In this document: positions 1 through 11,970 of the stretch, one piece after another
How positions within the stretch are numbered: position 1 is the stretch's first letter
How the letters are laid out: every line of letters starts with the position of its first letter
The notes under the pieces: model-generated
Seen by the model: only the letters and a program-made list of their open reading frames with translations
Databases searched by the model: none
What the model was told of the DNA's origin: nothing
NCBI GenBank assembly: GCA_958450365.1
Contig: CAUEEP010000735.1
Coordinates: 439,501 to 503,500 of the forward strand
Direction of reading: 5' to 3'
Source of the DNA: Mesorhabditis belari
Taxonomy: Eukaryota > Nematoda > Chromadorea > Rhabditida > Rhabditidae
DNA length: 64,000 nt
Made by a program: the position numbers and the translations under genes

Positions 1-382
1 CATATGACAATAGCCGGCAGTTTTCAATTGACCAACCCAGTAGTAAAAGCCAGATCCGGAATCTTGGTCTTTTCATTAATGGAAAGATCACTTGTGTGTA
101 TTGATGAGATCGTTCACAATTTCCAGAGTCCCTTTTTCATCATACAAATGTGGAGCAAAGTTCTTGGCTGAAAATTGGAATCCTCTCTGAAAGATTCAAT
201 GCTTTCAATTTGGTCATTTCCTTTGAACTGTAGTGTTCATTGAATATTTTAGTTGTATAAGATCGTGAAACCAGTTAAAATGTTCCGATTTCAGATATTC
301 AGACTACGAGATTAATGTTTTTTTAGAAATTTAAGCCAGATTAAATGGATCGTGAACTATAGTTGACTGTATTGTATTGTAT

Positions 383-910
383 CGGGTTGGGGAATTGAAA
401 ACTGCTGGACTTTGAACTAAAATTTATTCAACATAAAACCATCAATTCATTCCAAATAATTTCCATTATTATTGACGATTTCTGCCCATTTTACAGGCAA
501 TTTGCGGATTCCTCTTTCGAAGTAGGATTTTGGTTTGTGTGTGAGACAAGTGTGAGACTCAAATATGGAGGACTGGAGATGTCCCAGTTTGAGCACTTTC
601 TTCAAAAAACCCATTTTGGTGTCAATAGAAAAGTTGTAGAGAATCAAAAATTAGGCTTATAGCCAAATTTCCAAAAAGATACACTTAGTAGTTTCGCTTA
701 AAATGCAAGTTTCGTGAAAATTTGGCATTTCTTTTCTGTAAATTTGGCATTTCTTGAAAGCCAGTTTTTAAATCGTTCTGAAAATTTGGATATAAGTTTG
801 ATTTTTGATTCTCTACAACTTTTCCATTGACACCAAAATGGGTTTCTTCTGAAGAAAGTGCTCAGACTGTGACGTATGACAATAGCCCGCGGTTTTCAAT
901 TCCCCGATCC
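383..910. mobile_element. MITE family A (inverted-repeat element)
   Basis: About 530 bp whose two ends are inverted copies: the left end reads gggttggggaattgaaaac and the right end carries its complement. Near-identical elements occur at 34711-35237, 41278-41801 and 61773-62294, with partial copies at 1-48 and 44486-44627. The family inserts at TA (see 34711). It has no coding capacity; the short open frames inside recur in every copy. Confidence 0.85.
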
Positions 911-1265
911 AATAGATTGCCAATGGCAAAAGGGGCGGGGCGCGTACCAAATTCCCGATAACCTCATTGATGTTTTTTCTATCTCTGATTCAAGTCATGC
1001 CTTGGTTTTTGTCGTTTTTCTTCTCATCTCTGGTCCCTAGCCTGCTTCTTGATCCTCAAACTTTTTGACTTTTTCTGAAAAACCCACCTGTCTTGTAATG
1101 ACTTTCAAAAGCTAAAGATTAAGATTTTTTTTAAGCTCTTTCGATTGAGTTCTCCGAATCGAATGTGCTCAGAGAAGAAACCATGGAGATTTTGACTTAC
1201 CCTCACTTAAAAATTGATTAAGAATGACTTCAAAACTATTACAAAATTGCTGATATTGTTTCAAA

Positions 1266-3302
1266 ATGAGCCAACCAACCTTTTACTTGCTTTTCATGGA
1301 AGTTTTCGGAATCATCGGTCTTCTCTGGAATCTCTTTGTCATGTTTTTGATTGTGAAAGTTTCACCAAAAGATATGCAAACTTATAAATGGCATCTTTTA
1401 CGATATCAGGTACTGATAAACTGTAATCAAAAGCATACTCGATTTCCGATTGCATCAACTTGCTTCGAAATCACACAACACACTCAATTGGTCGAAGTTT
1501 ACTTTCCATTGACCGCAGCAAAGGGATATGGGATTTTCCTTACTTTGTTCCATCGAGATTTCAGAGATTGTTTGGTAAGAGAAAGAACTAATTTTGATTC
1601 TGAAACAAATCCAGGAAGTCGGTTTGATTGCCATCTTCCTGATGCTTTTCACAACATCTCGATGTTTCCTTTTTCGATATCGAGCCGTTCTCCCAGATGA
1701 GCATTTCATCTCGTAAGTTTTAGAAGTGGAAAAGGCTATCTGATCTATCTATCTGATCAGACGCCATCGTCCAGTTTGGATGCTTTTGCTTTATTTTGCT
1801 TTCGGCTTTCTTATATGTTTTGGTTCGATGTGTGTTTATGCGTTTAAATGTGAGAATCCGATAACTTCAAGTGGAATGGCTGAACAGTTGGCGGTGAGTT
1901 GAGTTGTTAGCGCAAGCCTTGAGTGTCTGGCCTGGTTGGCTTGAGCTACCAAACCAACCAGTGGATCCCGGTTGAACGGATCCGAATCCGGATCTCTACG
2001 CAAGAATACAAAGAACGTTATGGCGGCTACACGAGCGACTAAACACCTATTCAACGATACTATGCACTGGCTATTGGAGCATCGCGTAGCCGTAACATTC
2101 TTTGCATTCTTGCGTAGAGATCCGGATCCGACTCTGCCTAGCCCTGGTCTTGACCTGACCTGACCTAAACTAACCTAAGCCGATGGCAAGAAGAGGTGCT
2201 AGATCGGGTAGGGACTAGTCTGTGACTGAATGATTTCCTGGTTGTGAGTCTAGCTCAAAAGAGCTGCCGGATCTAGACCCTGACCGTGAGCTGGACTGGT
2301 TCTTTGTCCCTTCGAATAAGATCTTTAAGGCTTATCCCCAACGTTCTTATCTGGTATTCGACGATGATATCTGCTTTCTTGATATCACTCAACCAATAGC
2401 CCCTCCATTTCTCAATTTCCACGGTGGAGTTGGCTTCATGGCCATAATTGGCGGCTTTGTGCCAATCATTCTTGGTGTGGTATGGAGTCGCCTTAAAGTC
2501 TGAAATGCAGAAAAAAACTAGGCTTTTGGCATCCTCACTCACGCTTTTACCATCCTCAATGGGAATGCACAACATATGAGTCAAAAAACTCGGCTTGCAC
2601 AGAAGAAGTTTATTATCTATCTTACTTGGCAGGTTGAATTTAAAGTTATGGACTTACAATTAACAAACCATCACTGTATCACAATGAACAAGCCATCATA
2701 TCACTGTTCTTGTGAGAAAATGTTTTCTAAGAGTGCTAACTGCCAAAAGCTACCTCTTAGCTTTAACTTATGGCTAATCTTACCGTTGATCTCGTCATGT
2801 CATTTACAAAAGATATTAAAAGACACGAAAAATAGATAAAACTATAATAAAGACAGAATTACGGTATATTTTAAAAGATTGCCACCTTTTAGAAACACAT
2901 TCTAATCGCTATACTTTTTATATAGCCATTCCTTTTGGAACGATAGCTATTCCTTTATCTATGGTCATTGTTTTGTTTGCTTTAAGAGTCGTTTGGCCGC
3001 AAGGTAAGCAAAAATGGTTTACAATGCTGATTGCTGAATGATTGCTTTAAAGTTGTTGATTTGAAATGTTTTCTTCAGAGCTTTTAAATCTTCTAATGGC
3101 TTTCCTGGGAATGCATGGAACAGTCTCTTCAACTCTCATCGCTTTACTAACAGAACCCTATCGAAGGTACATCAAGACGCAAATTTTCCGATTTCCTGGG
3201 TAAGTTGGCTGTTGGATAGTTCGATTTTATTAAATAAACAACAATTTGAACAGAAATGGGGCTGTGACTTCGGTGATTGTAACGAGTTTTACCTATACTT
3301 GA
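1266..3302 (+). pseudogene. Str-superfamily chemoreceptor (7TM), TM5 exon apparently lost
   Basis: Nematode serpentine receptor of the Str superfamily (Srh/Sri/Str-like), expected in the plasma membrane of sensory neurons. Exons read: 1266-1574 (MSQPTFYLLF start, TM1 GIIGLLWNLFVMFLIV, then FPLTAAKGYGIF), 1615-1712 (TM3, ending FLFRYRAVLPDEHFIS), 1761-1893 (TM4), 2893-3003 (TM6, IAIPFGTIAIPLSMV), 3079-3199 (TM7 with the family's HG, FLGMHGTVSS, then EPYRRYI) and 3254-3302 (C-terminus). All junctions agree in phase except 1893 to 2893. There the upstream exon ends in phase 0, the downstream exon needs phase 1, and no TM5 exon is visible. The intervening ~1 kb is repeat DNA. Short introns of 40-50 bp elsewhere argue the gene was recently functional. 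A diverged TM5 exon that I missed is the main alternative. Confidence 0.75.
1894..2892. repeat. Nested repeat cluster inside the receptor gene
   Basis: A ~1-kb block between two receptor exons. It contains a foldback with arms 1978-2038 and 2081-2136 (shared core tcttgcgtagagatccgga) and a segment at 2590-2770 whose inverted copy lies at 52020-52180 (shared wording tggacttacaattaacaaac). No exon fitting the receptor's missing TM5 was found. Confidence 0.7.
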
Positions 3303-3312
3303 TGGTCGAGGA

Positions 3313-3558
3313 ATGATTATTCGGTTAAACGATGAGATCTTTACTCAAAACATCGACATATCATTGAAAAAAGAACTTGACGAGCTTGGTTGGAATCTTC
3401 TGCCCCACGCACCTTATAGCCCGGACCTAACCCCATCAGATTATTTTTTGTTTCGGTCGTTGAAGAGTTTTCTTATGGGAGAAAAGTTCGAGAATCATGC
3501 ACAGATCAAAAAAAGCAGTCGACACTTATTTTGGCTCGAAAACTCCCCATTTTTTTGA
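3313..3558 (+). mobile_element. mariner transposase C-terminal fragment
   Basis: The open frame carries the mariner signature LLPHAPYSPDLTPSDYFLF (second half of the DDE catalytic domain) followed by RSLKSFLMGEKF. Only the last third of a transposase is present. No upstream catalytic Asp region or terminal repeats can be paired with it, so it is a dead remnant inserted right after the receptor stop codon. Confidence 0.8.
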
Positions 3559-4324
3559 GGATTGGATCAGGGTTTTGCGACAAAGATGAGAACAAGTCAT
3601 CAATAAAGAACAAGTCATTAATAATAATTGAGAATATCTCATTGATTGATGTGCGTTTGTTTATGTTTGTAGCAATAAACAGTTTTGTGACAAAAACCGA
3701 CATTACTTTTTCCTCAACCTAATAGTCAAAAGCGAACTCTTGTTAAAGTGGGGTTTTCAAAAAGTGCCCTTTTTTGGTCACTCGCATTTCGCCTTCGAAA
3801 CTTCTTCAATGGTTCGATCAATTGAAACACGTTTTAGCCTATTTGGTAGAGGGGATTTACAACTTTCAAATACCCTAAAGTCTCGAGTATAAGTTCATCC
3901 GAGTATAAGTTCTGCCTTAATTTACATCCGCTTTAATTGCTTTGAATTTCTTTTTGTTGAGTTTTTATACATTTTTATTGTTATATAAACTTTTATTATT
4001 GTTCTTGGAGCGCGGGTGACAGCCTACAGGACTACAGGGTGACTACAGGGTGGCAGCCTATCACCATTGCTATTTGTTATGTGCATGGATACATCCAGAC
4101 GATAGTGCTGAAGAAGACGCTGGAAAGCATCTCTTTCGACCGTCGACGTGGACTTTGGCCGGATGAAGAGGCCAGGGAGGGATCCATAAGACTGAGCACC
4201 GGAGAGGAGCAGGGCGGACGCGCCGAGCCAGGCCCGGAGCAACAAATAACAGCATAAAATTGCTATAACCCTCAATAAATTTACTTCTATTATTGTTCTT
4301 AAAAAGCAAAAAAGTTATGCTGCA

Positions 4325-4390
4325 GCGGGGTTCGAACCCTCGACACACCGCACCGGAGACAGCCGTCACTTTGCATGCGAAAACCAAACA
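4325..4390 (-). repeat. tRNA-like sequence (B-box and T-arm)
   Basis: The minus strand contains GAGGGTTCGAACCCCGC, a good RNA polymerase III B-box and T-stem, but no canonical D-arm or anticodon arm precedes it. Best read as a tRNA-derived repeat rather than a functional tRNA. Confidence 0.5.
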
Positions 4391-4662
4391 GAACTTATAC
4401 TCGCGACTTTAGGGTAGTTTATAACATTCATCGATTCTAGTTTATAACACCAGGTTTCTAATTTCGACTTCACAAACGCCCATAAGTTCTCGATAACATT
4501 CAAATCAGGACTATAGGGAGGAGCAGACACAAGTTGAACACGGTTTGCTTTAAACCATCCTGGCACCAGAGCCGTTCCTCCATTGGCGAGTCGAACACGG
4601 CGTCCCATCAGCAGCTGTGACTTGTGGCATGGGGCATCGTCCTGGTAAAATTTGGGGTCCAA
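4366..4662 (-). mobile_element. Tc1-like transposase fragment
   Basis: The minus-strand frame reads FYQDDAPCHKSQLLMGRRV and then VSAPPYSPDLNVIENLWAF, the second and third catalytic blocks of Tc1/mariner DDE transposases (D in QDDAPCHKS, E in NVIENLW). It is truncated at both ends. The same family recurs at 29466-29720 (+). A shared right terminus aaaagacttttgtccatgac is seen here (near 4870, diverged) and at 29930. Confidence 0.8.
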
Positions 4663-5544
4663 TAGTTGTCCGATGTTAAAAGACTTTTGTCCATCGATTT
4701 TTGGCTAAATCTTTGTTTTTTAAAAAGCTCATGGCATATTATAAATTATTGAATCCATCTTTTTGTAATGTTAAAATTAGAGATAATAATCTCTTTAAAT
4801 CTTTTAATCGTTTGCAAATTGGTCGAATTTGGATCAAGATATACAAAGAGCAAACTTCTAAAAACCAACGTTAAAAAACTTTTGTCCATGGCTGTAAAAT
4901 ACCTGTAGATAAACTAGAATTTACATGAGTTCTGCGAATTTCGCTGCCGCTATCGTTTCAACCTAATATTTTTGCAATAAATTGTTGAAAAGTGAATAAA
5001 ACTTGCAATTCATAAAGCAAAAATATTAAGCAAAATCGCGATTCAATCACTAGTGGTTGAAAATCACGAGCGGCTGCGAAAAATATATTAGAAAATAGAA
5101 ATCTTTAGCAAATCTTCTTTAGCAAATTTCAATTTTATCAAAAAGTATTGATTTTTTATCAAATACTGTCAATTTGGACATTCCATTGAAGTGAAAAATT
5201 CACGGCAAAACTTATTTCCATTCTCTTTCAACTTGTCTTTATTCTTCTTAGCCAACGCCAGTCCATTGACAAGCACTTGCAGCAAAGATACTTTACAGTT
5301 CGATCTCTAGAGCTTTAGTTTTGGGTATTTGTTTAAGCAAACTTAAAATTTAGCAAAAAACTTGGCAACAAACTTAGGAATATCAGATTGCAAAATTCAA
5401 TTAAAAGAGTAAATGGTTCTTTTCCGTTAATCCGCAAAAATTCGATTCGGTTCTCCAATTTTTGACGTTCGGCTTGTTCGCCAGATATTCCAGGCAAAGA
5501 TCCCGCATATAGTTGTTGAAGTCGACCGCAGTGTTGTATCGGGG

Positions 5545-5652
5545 TTTCTGATTGAGCGATAGTTTCTGATTGAGCGATAGTTTCTGATTGAGCGATAGTT
5601 TCTGATTGAGCGATAGTTTCTGATTGAGCGATAGTTTCTGATTGAGCGATAG
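5545..5652. repeat. 18-bp minisatellite (~6 copies)
   Basis: Perfect tandem copies of gattgagcgatagtttct. Because 18 is a multiple of 3 and the unit lacks stops in several frames, open frames on the minus strand (SIRNYR repeats) are by-products and not evidence of a gene. Confidence 0.9.
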
Positions 5653-6229
5653 CGATATGGTTGGCGCAGGTGCGAGTAGTAGCAAGATGCGGCGTTGTTG
5701 AAAGAACGAGGTTGCATTGGCGTCGGTAGTCGGTAAGCGAAATATGAATCCACCGCGCAGAAAATAGCGAAAGAATGAATTTTCTCTGGTTTTCCTTGAT
5801 CATTTTTATGGAAGAATGCAAGTTTTGCCGATGTATAACGAAAATGATCGGGGGTTCATTTTTGCGGATGCATAACGGAAAAGAACCAAAAAAGATAGGA
5901 TGCCATTTTTCTTAAAAACTTTTTGAAAAATGGGGTAATCGTAAAATTATGTCTAGCAGCGTTCAAGAACTGAAGCTGCTAAAGTCTCTAAAATATAATA
6001 AGTTGCGTCAGGAATTTGGATTTTAAAAAAGAATAGATAATCCAGAAGCCATAATTCAAATTGGCTACTGGCTTGGCTATATAAAATTGAGATATTGTAT
6101 GTTACTTGCCGGAAATAACATAACAAATAACAACAAAAAATTTATATAACAAGGAAATCTTCGAGCCAACCCAAAATTCTCTAAATTTATTCAAATGATT
6201 AGTTAAATAATGTAATGAAAATCTTAATG

Positions 6230-7695
6230 TCTTAAAAACAAAAATTGCTTTACCGGGCAAAATGAGCAGAAAGTCATTTTCGTCAAAATTGCCGGTAAAA
6301 TAGTCGCCGGTTCAGGCTTTTTAATATCCACACAAAAATCCTCGATACCAGTGATGAAGTGAGAGTATCTGTAAGAATGAAGACGACTACTATTTAGAGA
6401 GCTTTTTATGATACGACTTGTCCTGAATTTAACGATGAGCTCTCTTTTTCCGTAATTCTGTGTTATTGTCGTATTTTCCATAACAAGGCTTTATTAATTC
6501 ATAAAAGTTCTCTTGTTTTCCAAAAGTTTTCGATAGCCGTTCGCATTGCTTTACAATATTCACTCTCATCCACATCGTCGAGTGTGTAGGTGAATTCTGA
6601 AAGTAAAGAACTGGCAACAGATTGGGTTTACGTATGGTAAAACCTCGATAACAGGAAAACACAAGAGATTTCGTAAAAACCTTCTTTGCACAACTTTTAG
6701 CTGAACATAAAATATAGCGAACATAAAATATTGAATGAAACAAGTTGCGCAAAGAAGCTAAACGAGAATCAAACTGGAATCAAAATACTGAAACTTCACG
6801 TATTACAATTCAAAAAAGAAGTGCAAATGGTCAAAATGGGTGAATAATGACAGAAAACGAATCCTTTTATACTTTCATTGCTAAAAGGTACTCAGCTAGA
6901 GACTGAATAGGGCTTTGGGGCCTATAGAAGTCAGCTACTTACTGAAGTGTGGAAAGCCGTGATGTTTGTTATCGAGTCTAAAATTGATAAATTTGATAAA
7001 TTGTTGTTTGTTACCCAAAGCTGATAGCGCTTTAGAGCGCCTTTTAGAATTCATTTACTTACAAGGAAAGGTCACGAAATCAATGTGGTCAATCGAAATG
7101 AGACCTATCCGATGCAGAATTTGACGCTGATTCTGAATCTGATGTCCATTTTTGCTAGATAGGTCGGAGTCGCAAGGAATTTGGCAAACAAGTTTTTGGC
7201 CTCTCTTATAACACTTCTGCGGGCGCGAGAAAGAAATCGTGTAGCGGATAAAGTGTCGGAATGCAAAGTTGTGCGGGTCGACTCCCTTTAAGTTTTTCTT
7301 TTTCTGAACAGCTGTTTTATAGTCGTTAAAAGAGAGGCCAAAAACTTTGCCAAATTCCTTGCGATTCCGATCTATCTAGCAAAAGCGGACAGCAGATTCA
7401 AAATCAGCGTCAAATTCTGCATCGGATAGGTCCCATTTCGATTGGCCACATTGATTTCGTGACCTTTCCTTGTTAGTGAAGTATGTTAAATTGAACTTTA
7501 CAATCCAAAAGATCCAAAAAAAGCATACTAAAGCATAAAAAACTGGTTTTGAATATATTTTGGCTCTGCACCGTAAAGTTCAATTTAGCCAAAAGTCGTA
7601 ATGTTATAAAGGCTAAAATTTTACTAATATTACTCGTCAGGATACGGAAAAGTCTATTTGTTAACGAGGTTTTTGTTAACGAGGTTTTACTGTAT
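6230..7695 (-). mobile_element. pogo/Tc1-like repeat, copy 1 (split by a foldback element)
   Basis: The inner part (6280-6760) is ~90% identical by eye to 13837-14230 in the opposite orientation. Both contain a frame with QCERLSKTFGKQENFYEL. The outer edge near 7690 carries gttaacgaggttttactgta, matching the start of copy 2 at 13550 (acagtcaaacctcgttaaca) inverted. A foldback element (7061-7473) is inserted inside. No catalytic motif was recognised, so classification rests on the terminal sequence only. Confidence 0.55.
7061..7473. mobile_element. Foldback MITE with tRNA-like loop
   Basis: Ends acaaggaaaggtcacgaaat and its complement form ~40-bp nearly perfect inverted repeats, followed by a second inverted pair (aggaatttggcaaa and its complement) further in. 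The central loop holds gtgtagcggataaagtgtcg and gcgggtcgactccct, reminiscent of pol III A and B boxes. Related fragments occur near 39200 and 45440. Confidence 0.75.
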
Positions 7696-7787
7696 ATCTG
7701 TATATCAAATCTTCTTCTGAAACTATATCTAAACAAATTTTGTCATATTTTCGAAATCATTTAGCTATGCCTGCTATAGAACCGTTT

Positions 7788-7857
7788 TAATATACACTAG
7801 AGTTAGAGGATTACTAGTGAACAACTAGTAATCAAATAGTAATCCTCTAACTCTAAA
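7788..7857. repeat. Short palindrome abutting the end of the neighbouring coding frame
   Basis: The left arm agagttagaggattactagt and the right arm agtaatcctctaactct form a ~70-bp hairpin ending a few bases from the last codons of the 7859-10124 frame. Confidence 0.75.
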
Positions 7858-7858
7858 G

Positions 7859-10124
7859 CTAAGCCCAAGTTCTCAACTCACCATCTAGCCATCCTCTCAA
7901 AAACCGCTGCATAATCTCAAGTAAAATACCAAGCTCAGACAGATAAACGTAGGTTAATCCAATATATTCCTTTAAGCAATCAAAACAACCGATTTCTAGA
8001 TTAAACTCTTTGTTTAAAAAGGAATTGTCGACACTTTGATCAACAGCAATTAGAAGTCCGGATCGAACTTTTGGAGCTCGGTGATCACAGGGATTTAGAA
8101 GTGGATCTTTTATCGGCTCTTCGTCTTTTACCCACAGGAAAAAGAAACCAAAAGATTGGTCTTTCTTTTCCGAGATCTCGCTTAACAATTGTTCCATCAA
8201 ATATCGAGTGGTGAATTGATGAATTCTCAACTTTTCCCAGTCGTTTAGTAAACGGAAAGCTCTTTCAAATAAAGAATGAGTTTCTAGAAATTCTCGTTGA
8301 TTCATTTTTGGACAGCTGGAATAGCGGAATTGTTCGGGAGCATTTTCTGGGTATTCTTCTACGTCACAACTTGGCTCACAGTTACAAGATCTTGAAAGCA
8401 TATAAGTTGCTCTTAAATTCCAAGCGATCCCAGAAAATGGTCGAAATCCAGGGTATAGGTATGGATTTGCGGCTTGGTCAAGATGTAATTTATCTATAAT
8501 TTGATGATCAAGATCGATTAACTCTGTCAAACCCAAAGAATTCATTTGTTTCCCTTTCAAAACCTGACAATCAAAATATCGAAGTCCGATCTCGTGCAAA
8601 GGACTGTTTTCCGGGAATTCTTTTAGTTCACATGTCGTCAGACAACGACATTTCGGTTCTTCTCGTCTCATCGGCAGTATATTCCAAAAATAAATGTATC
8701 CAGGAAATCGGCTTTTAATTCGATAAGATAAAGTCTTGATTATTAGCTGAAAAACTGTTACTGGCTGTTTCAGCTGATTCACCTCATTCGGCTGATTCAG
8801 CTCATTCAGCTCATTCAGCTGATTCAGCTCATTCAGCTCATTCAGCTGATTCAGCTCATTCAGCTCATTCAGCTGATTCAGCTCATTCAGCTGATTCAGC
8901 TGATTCAGCTGATTCAGCTCATTCAGCTGATTCAGCTCATTCAGCTTATTCAGCTGATTCATTTCCTTATTCACCAACAGCCTTGATTTTCTAGCGCCTT
9001 GAATATAATTTTGTAAACGAGTCATTGTATTTGAACCAATCTTTCGCTCAAATCTGGTAAATTTCAAGACTAAATCTTTTTGAGTGTGTAAAGCTCTGCG
9101 AATCACTTCGAGATCAATCACATCATCGATCTCAATCCGTTTTTTCTTGTTTTCACTTGGGCCCTCTCTGAATTCTGTCAAATCCTTTGTAAAAGCAAGA
9201 CCAGAAAGATGATCGTTAAAAAATGGCATCCTTGAGCCATTCAGGTATTGAAAAGGTCTTTTTTGTCGTCTTGTCATAATCTGATCGACTTCTTCAATGT
9301 TGTGAATGGCTAAATCCAACAGTTCCAACAGCTCCACCCAACTGAATGTCAAAGTTTTACATTGCCAGAGCACATGCAACGCGAATCGAAACGAAAAATC
9401 CTGAAGAGCAAAGTCGAAAGTGAGAATATTCGCGAAATGGTGAAGCCTCGGATCACCCCTTTTCTCAGCCACGTACTCTTTTGGATTTGATGCAAAAAAG
9501 AAACTTAAATAGGACTTCTGGGAAAGTTCTTTGTAGATTTCTTGCATCTCAGCAAAAAGATTTCTTTTGTCATCAAGTGAAATCTGATCTAATTGAGCTG
9601 ATTCGAAAAATCGATCACAGAATGCCTCTCGGATTTCATTTACATCAGATACATCACGTGGTAAAGCCCAGAACTGAATGGATTTGATTTCATGTAAATC
9701 ATTTAAAACTCCTGTTTTCACAGTGAGATTTTCAAAATTCGTCTCTCTTTCAATCTTTGCTATCCATTGATTGAACAAGTCATGAAATCGGAGATCTGAA
9801 TTTTGGTTCTGAATTTCGATGGGTTGTTTTTGAGTCAGTTGAGTTTTGTTTGTGAATCGTGGAATATCAGGAACAAAGAAGTTCGAGTCTGGTCCTGCAG
9901 TGTTCAGACAGAGACCTTCAACATCAAGGAGAAAGGTTTGATGTCTTTTTCTTTCCGGTTTCGCGATCAATGAAGAGAAGGACTAAAAGCTTGTATAACC
10001 TAAGTTTAACGTGAATGACAACCTTCTTTATAATCTCCAACTGATTCAAAGCGTCTTCAACATCATATCGGTCATTGATGTTTGTGTTAGCTGATGAGCA
10101 ACTAAACTTGTCAAATACTGTCAA
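7859..10124 (-). CDS. Uncharacterised protein with Asn/Leu-rich repeat tract and duplicated Cys motif
   Basis: I do not recognise this family. The main exon (9982 down to about 7870) encodes ~700 residues. It joins in phase, across a 40-bp intron (10022-9983), to an upstream exon containing VEDALNQLEIIKK; the true start was not found. Features: a tract of ~60 residues built from ELNQLN-type units (8770-8960), then two related Cys motifs, CRCLTTCELKEFPENSP and CNCEPSCDVEEYPENAP, each followed by another Cys. The C-x-C-x3-C pattern recalls the extracellular Cys region of DEG/ENaC channels, but no transmembrane helix is seen, so I do not assign it. A good splice donor (GATG|gtgagt) sits at the last codons, so a further exon may exist or have been lost to the adjacent palindrome. 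Confidence 0.6.
8770..8962. repeat. 9/18-bp minisatellite inside coding sequence
   Basis: Alternating units ctgattcag and ctcattcag, about 20 copies, in frame in the minus-strand protein, where they encode an Asn-Glu/Gln-Leu-Asn pattern. The repeat number is a multiple of three bases, so length change would keep the frame. Confidence 0.9.
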
Positions 10125-10577
10125 TCAGGGATGACGATAGTAGATCTGGTTTTTGAATTGAATCAAATTGAATTGTTTTGGTCTAGTTTCGAATCGAATC
10201 GGTCCAATTCGATTCGATTCAAAGTTTTTCCGTTTTCGGTCTCAAATCTCAAATCTCAAAGGGCAATTTTGAATGTCTGTCTCAAAATTAAATGTTAATT
10301 TGTTTCAACGAGATCTCAACGAGATTTTGACAAGATCACTCTCAAAAATTCCATAAATGAGTACGACGCTTGGCTTTCAACTTTGGAAGGTCATATAAAA
10401 GAGTTGAAAGCTTGAATCGATTAGGAAATGGGCACCTTTCCAGAAAACACATTTAAAAATTACCTAAAGCCAAATGTGGCTAAATCCAGCCATGGCCAGG
10501 TCAGCCAGGCCAGATTTTCATCGATCAGGCCTAGGACCTGGCTGGAGATCAAGTTTATTTTTTGTTTACCCGAAGCA

Positions 10578-11970
10578 TTAGATAACGTACTTTTTGATCA
10601 GCTCAAAGAGTCCAGCAACATCCACTGATGTTACTGAGGGAAATTCCATGTACCCATTCGTTTTATTCCAATCCCTGAAAGTACTTTTGCTCTTGCTGTC
10701 AGAAATTTCGTTACCTTCTCATGATCATCTCCCAAAGCACCAAGCCAGCCGCATAAACATCACATTTATAGAATTGCTGAAGAATTTGGCTTATGAAAAA
10801 ACTTATTGACAACCTCTTCAGTCAATTCTTGATCCAGCAAAAGTTCGGGTGCCATGTAGCACAAAGTGCCAACTCTTTTAACGCCATTTACATTATTGGA
10901 GTCAAATTTCTCGAACACCCCGAAATCTCCGACTTTTAAGTCAAAGTCTTCAGTGAGGAAAATGCTAAATTATAGATTTTTTGCAAGATTTAAAAAACCG
11001 GTACTTGTCGGGCTTGATATCTCGATGGACGATCCTTTTCGATTGCAGATATTCTAATACGATGAAGATTTCTCTTCCCCATTTCACAACGGAAGCCATA
11101 GAGTAGCTGAGGATTACATCAGTGATTACTGAACGGAAGACAATTCTTTTAGCTCATTTCATGGGTTGTTGTTCCAGGCCAGTTCCTGTTTGGACCTGTT
11201 TGGACCTGTTTGGACCTTTTTGGACCCAAAAAACCCGGTCTAATCGGACCCCGTCCAGGCTGTTTTCCATTTTCCCAGTCCATACCTAACCAAGAGACTG
11301 TTTCAACTTAGCATCGAGTTAAGCTACGAGACCTTGTGCAACGGATTCTACGCAAAATTCTGAACCAAACTTTGTAATACGAGGTGAGCAAGGAACTTCA
11401 CTCGATGGTTTCAAAGTTTCAAACAATTCACTGGAGTGATATTGCCCGAATTGGACTTGACGTCAACTTCACGTCCGTTAGGCTGCCCGGTCATTTTCGA
11501 AATTCGGCAAGGGAAGATTATATCACCGAACTCCGTAAATATTTCGCGCTTTTTCGCGCTCCCAATTTTCAAACGTGTTTTTACACGGGTTTACGATCCA
11601 CTGGGTTGATTTTAAAACTGAATTTTGCTCAGAATCTTGCTTAGAATCCTATGCCTAACCTTTCCTCAGCGATCCCTCTCCGCAAAATTCCATAAAGATT
11701 GGAAAACCCGGTCCAGCGTAAACGAAATCGAGCGGCTGATCTTTAAATCGAACAATATTCTCGTGAACCAAGGATTTTAGAATTCTCATTTCTGCTTCTT
11801 GTTTCTCAAGATTTTGAATCTCGTCAACGACCTTCATCACCAATGGTCTGAAATGATTGAAAAATTTTGAAATTTTGAAAAGCACAATCAACTCACGGTT
11901 TATATTTAATAAGGAGAAATGCATCGCCATAGCCGCCTTCACCGATTTTGATGATTGATTGATCGTTCAT
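10578..11970 (-). CDS. Small eukaryotic protein kinase
   Basis: Protein kinase catalytic domain, 231 residues in six exons whose phases all agree: 11970-11897, 11847-11660, 11128-11005, 10964-10814, 10776-10715, 10674-10578. Motifs in order: Gly-loop GEGGYGDAF starting near residue 10, ATP-binding Lys in LVMKVV, Glu in KQEAEMRIL, catalytic loop HRDIKPDN (the Asn codon is split by an intron), DFG as VGDFGVF, APE as YMAPELLL, and subdomain IX as YKCDVYAAGLVLWEM. These residues imply an active Ser/Thr-type kinase, possibly NEK- or PBK-like, though I cannot place the subfamily. It is short: the last C-lobe helices and conserved Arg are absent. A strong donor (gtacgt) lies just before the stop, so a final exon may be missing. 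The 531-bp intron at 11659-11129 holds repeat DNA. Confidence 0.85.
11129..11659. repeat. Large kinase intron with repeat content
   Basis: All other introns in this gene are 40-50 bp. This one contains a short tandem gtttggacct run (11189-11225) and non-coding sequence. It is probably an insertion that expanded an ancestral short intron. Confidence 0.55.

Larger units (their letters stand above)
3723..5440. other. Gene-free stretch with transposon fragments
   Basis: Holds a tRNA-like piece (4325-4390), a Tc1-like transposase fragment with its right end, and AT-rich sequence. I see no supported host gene. Confidence 0.6.
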
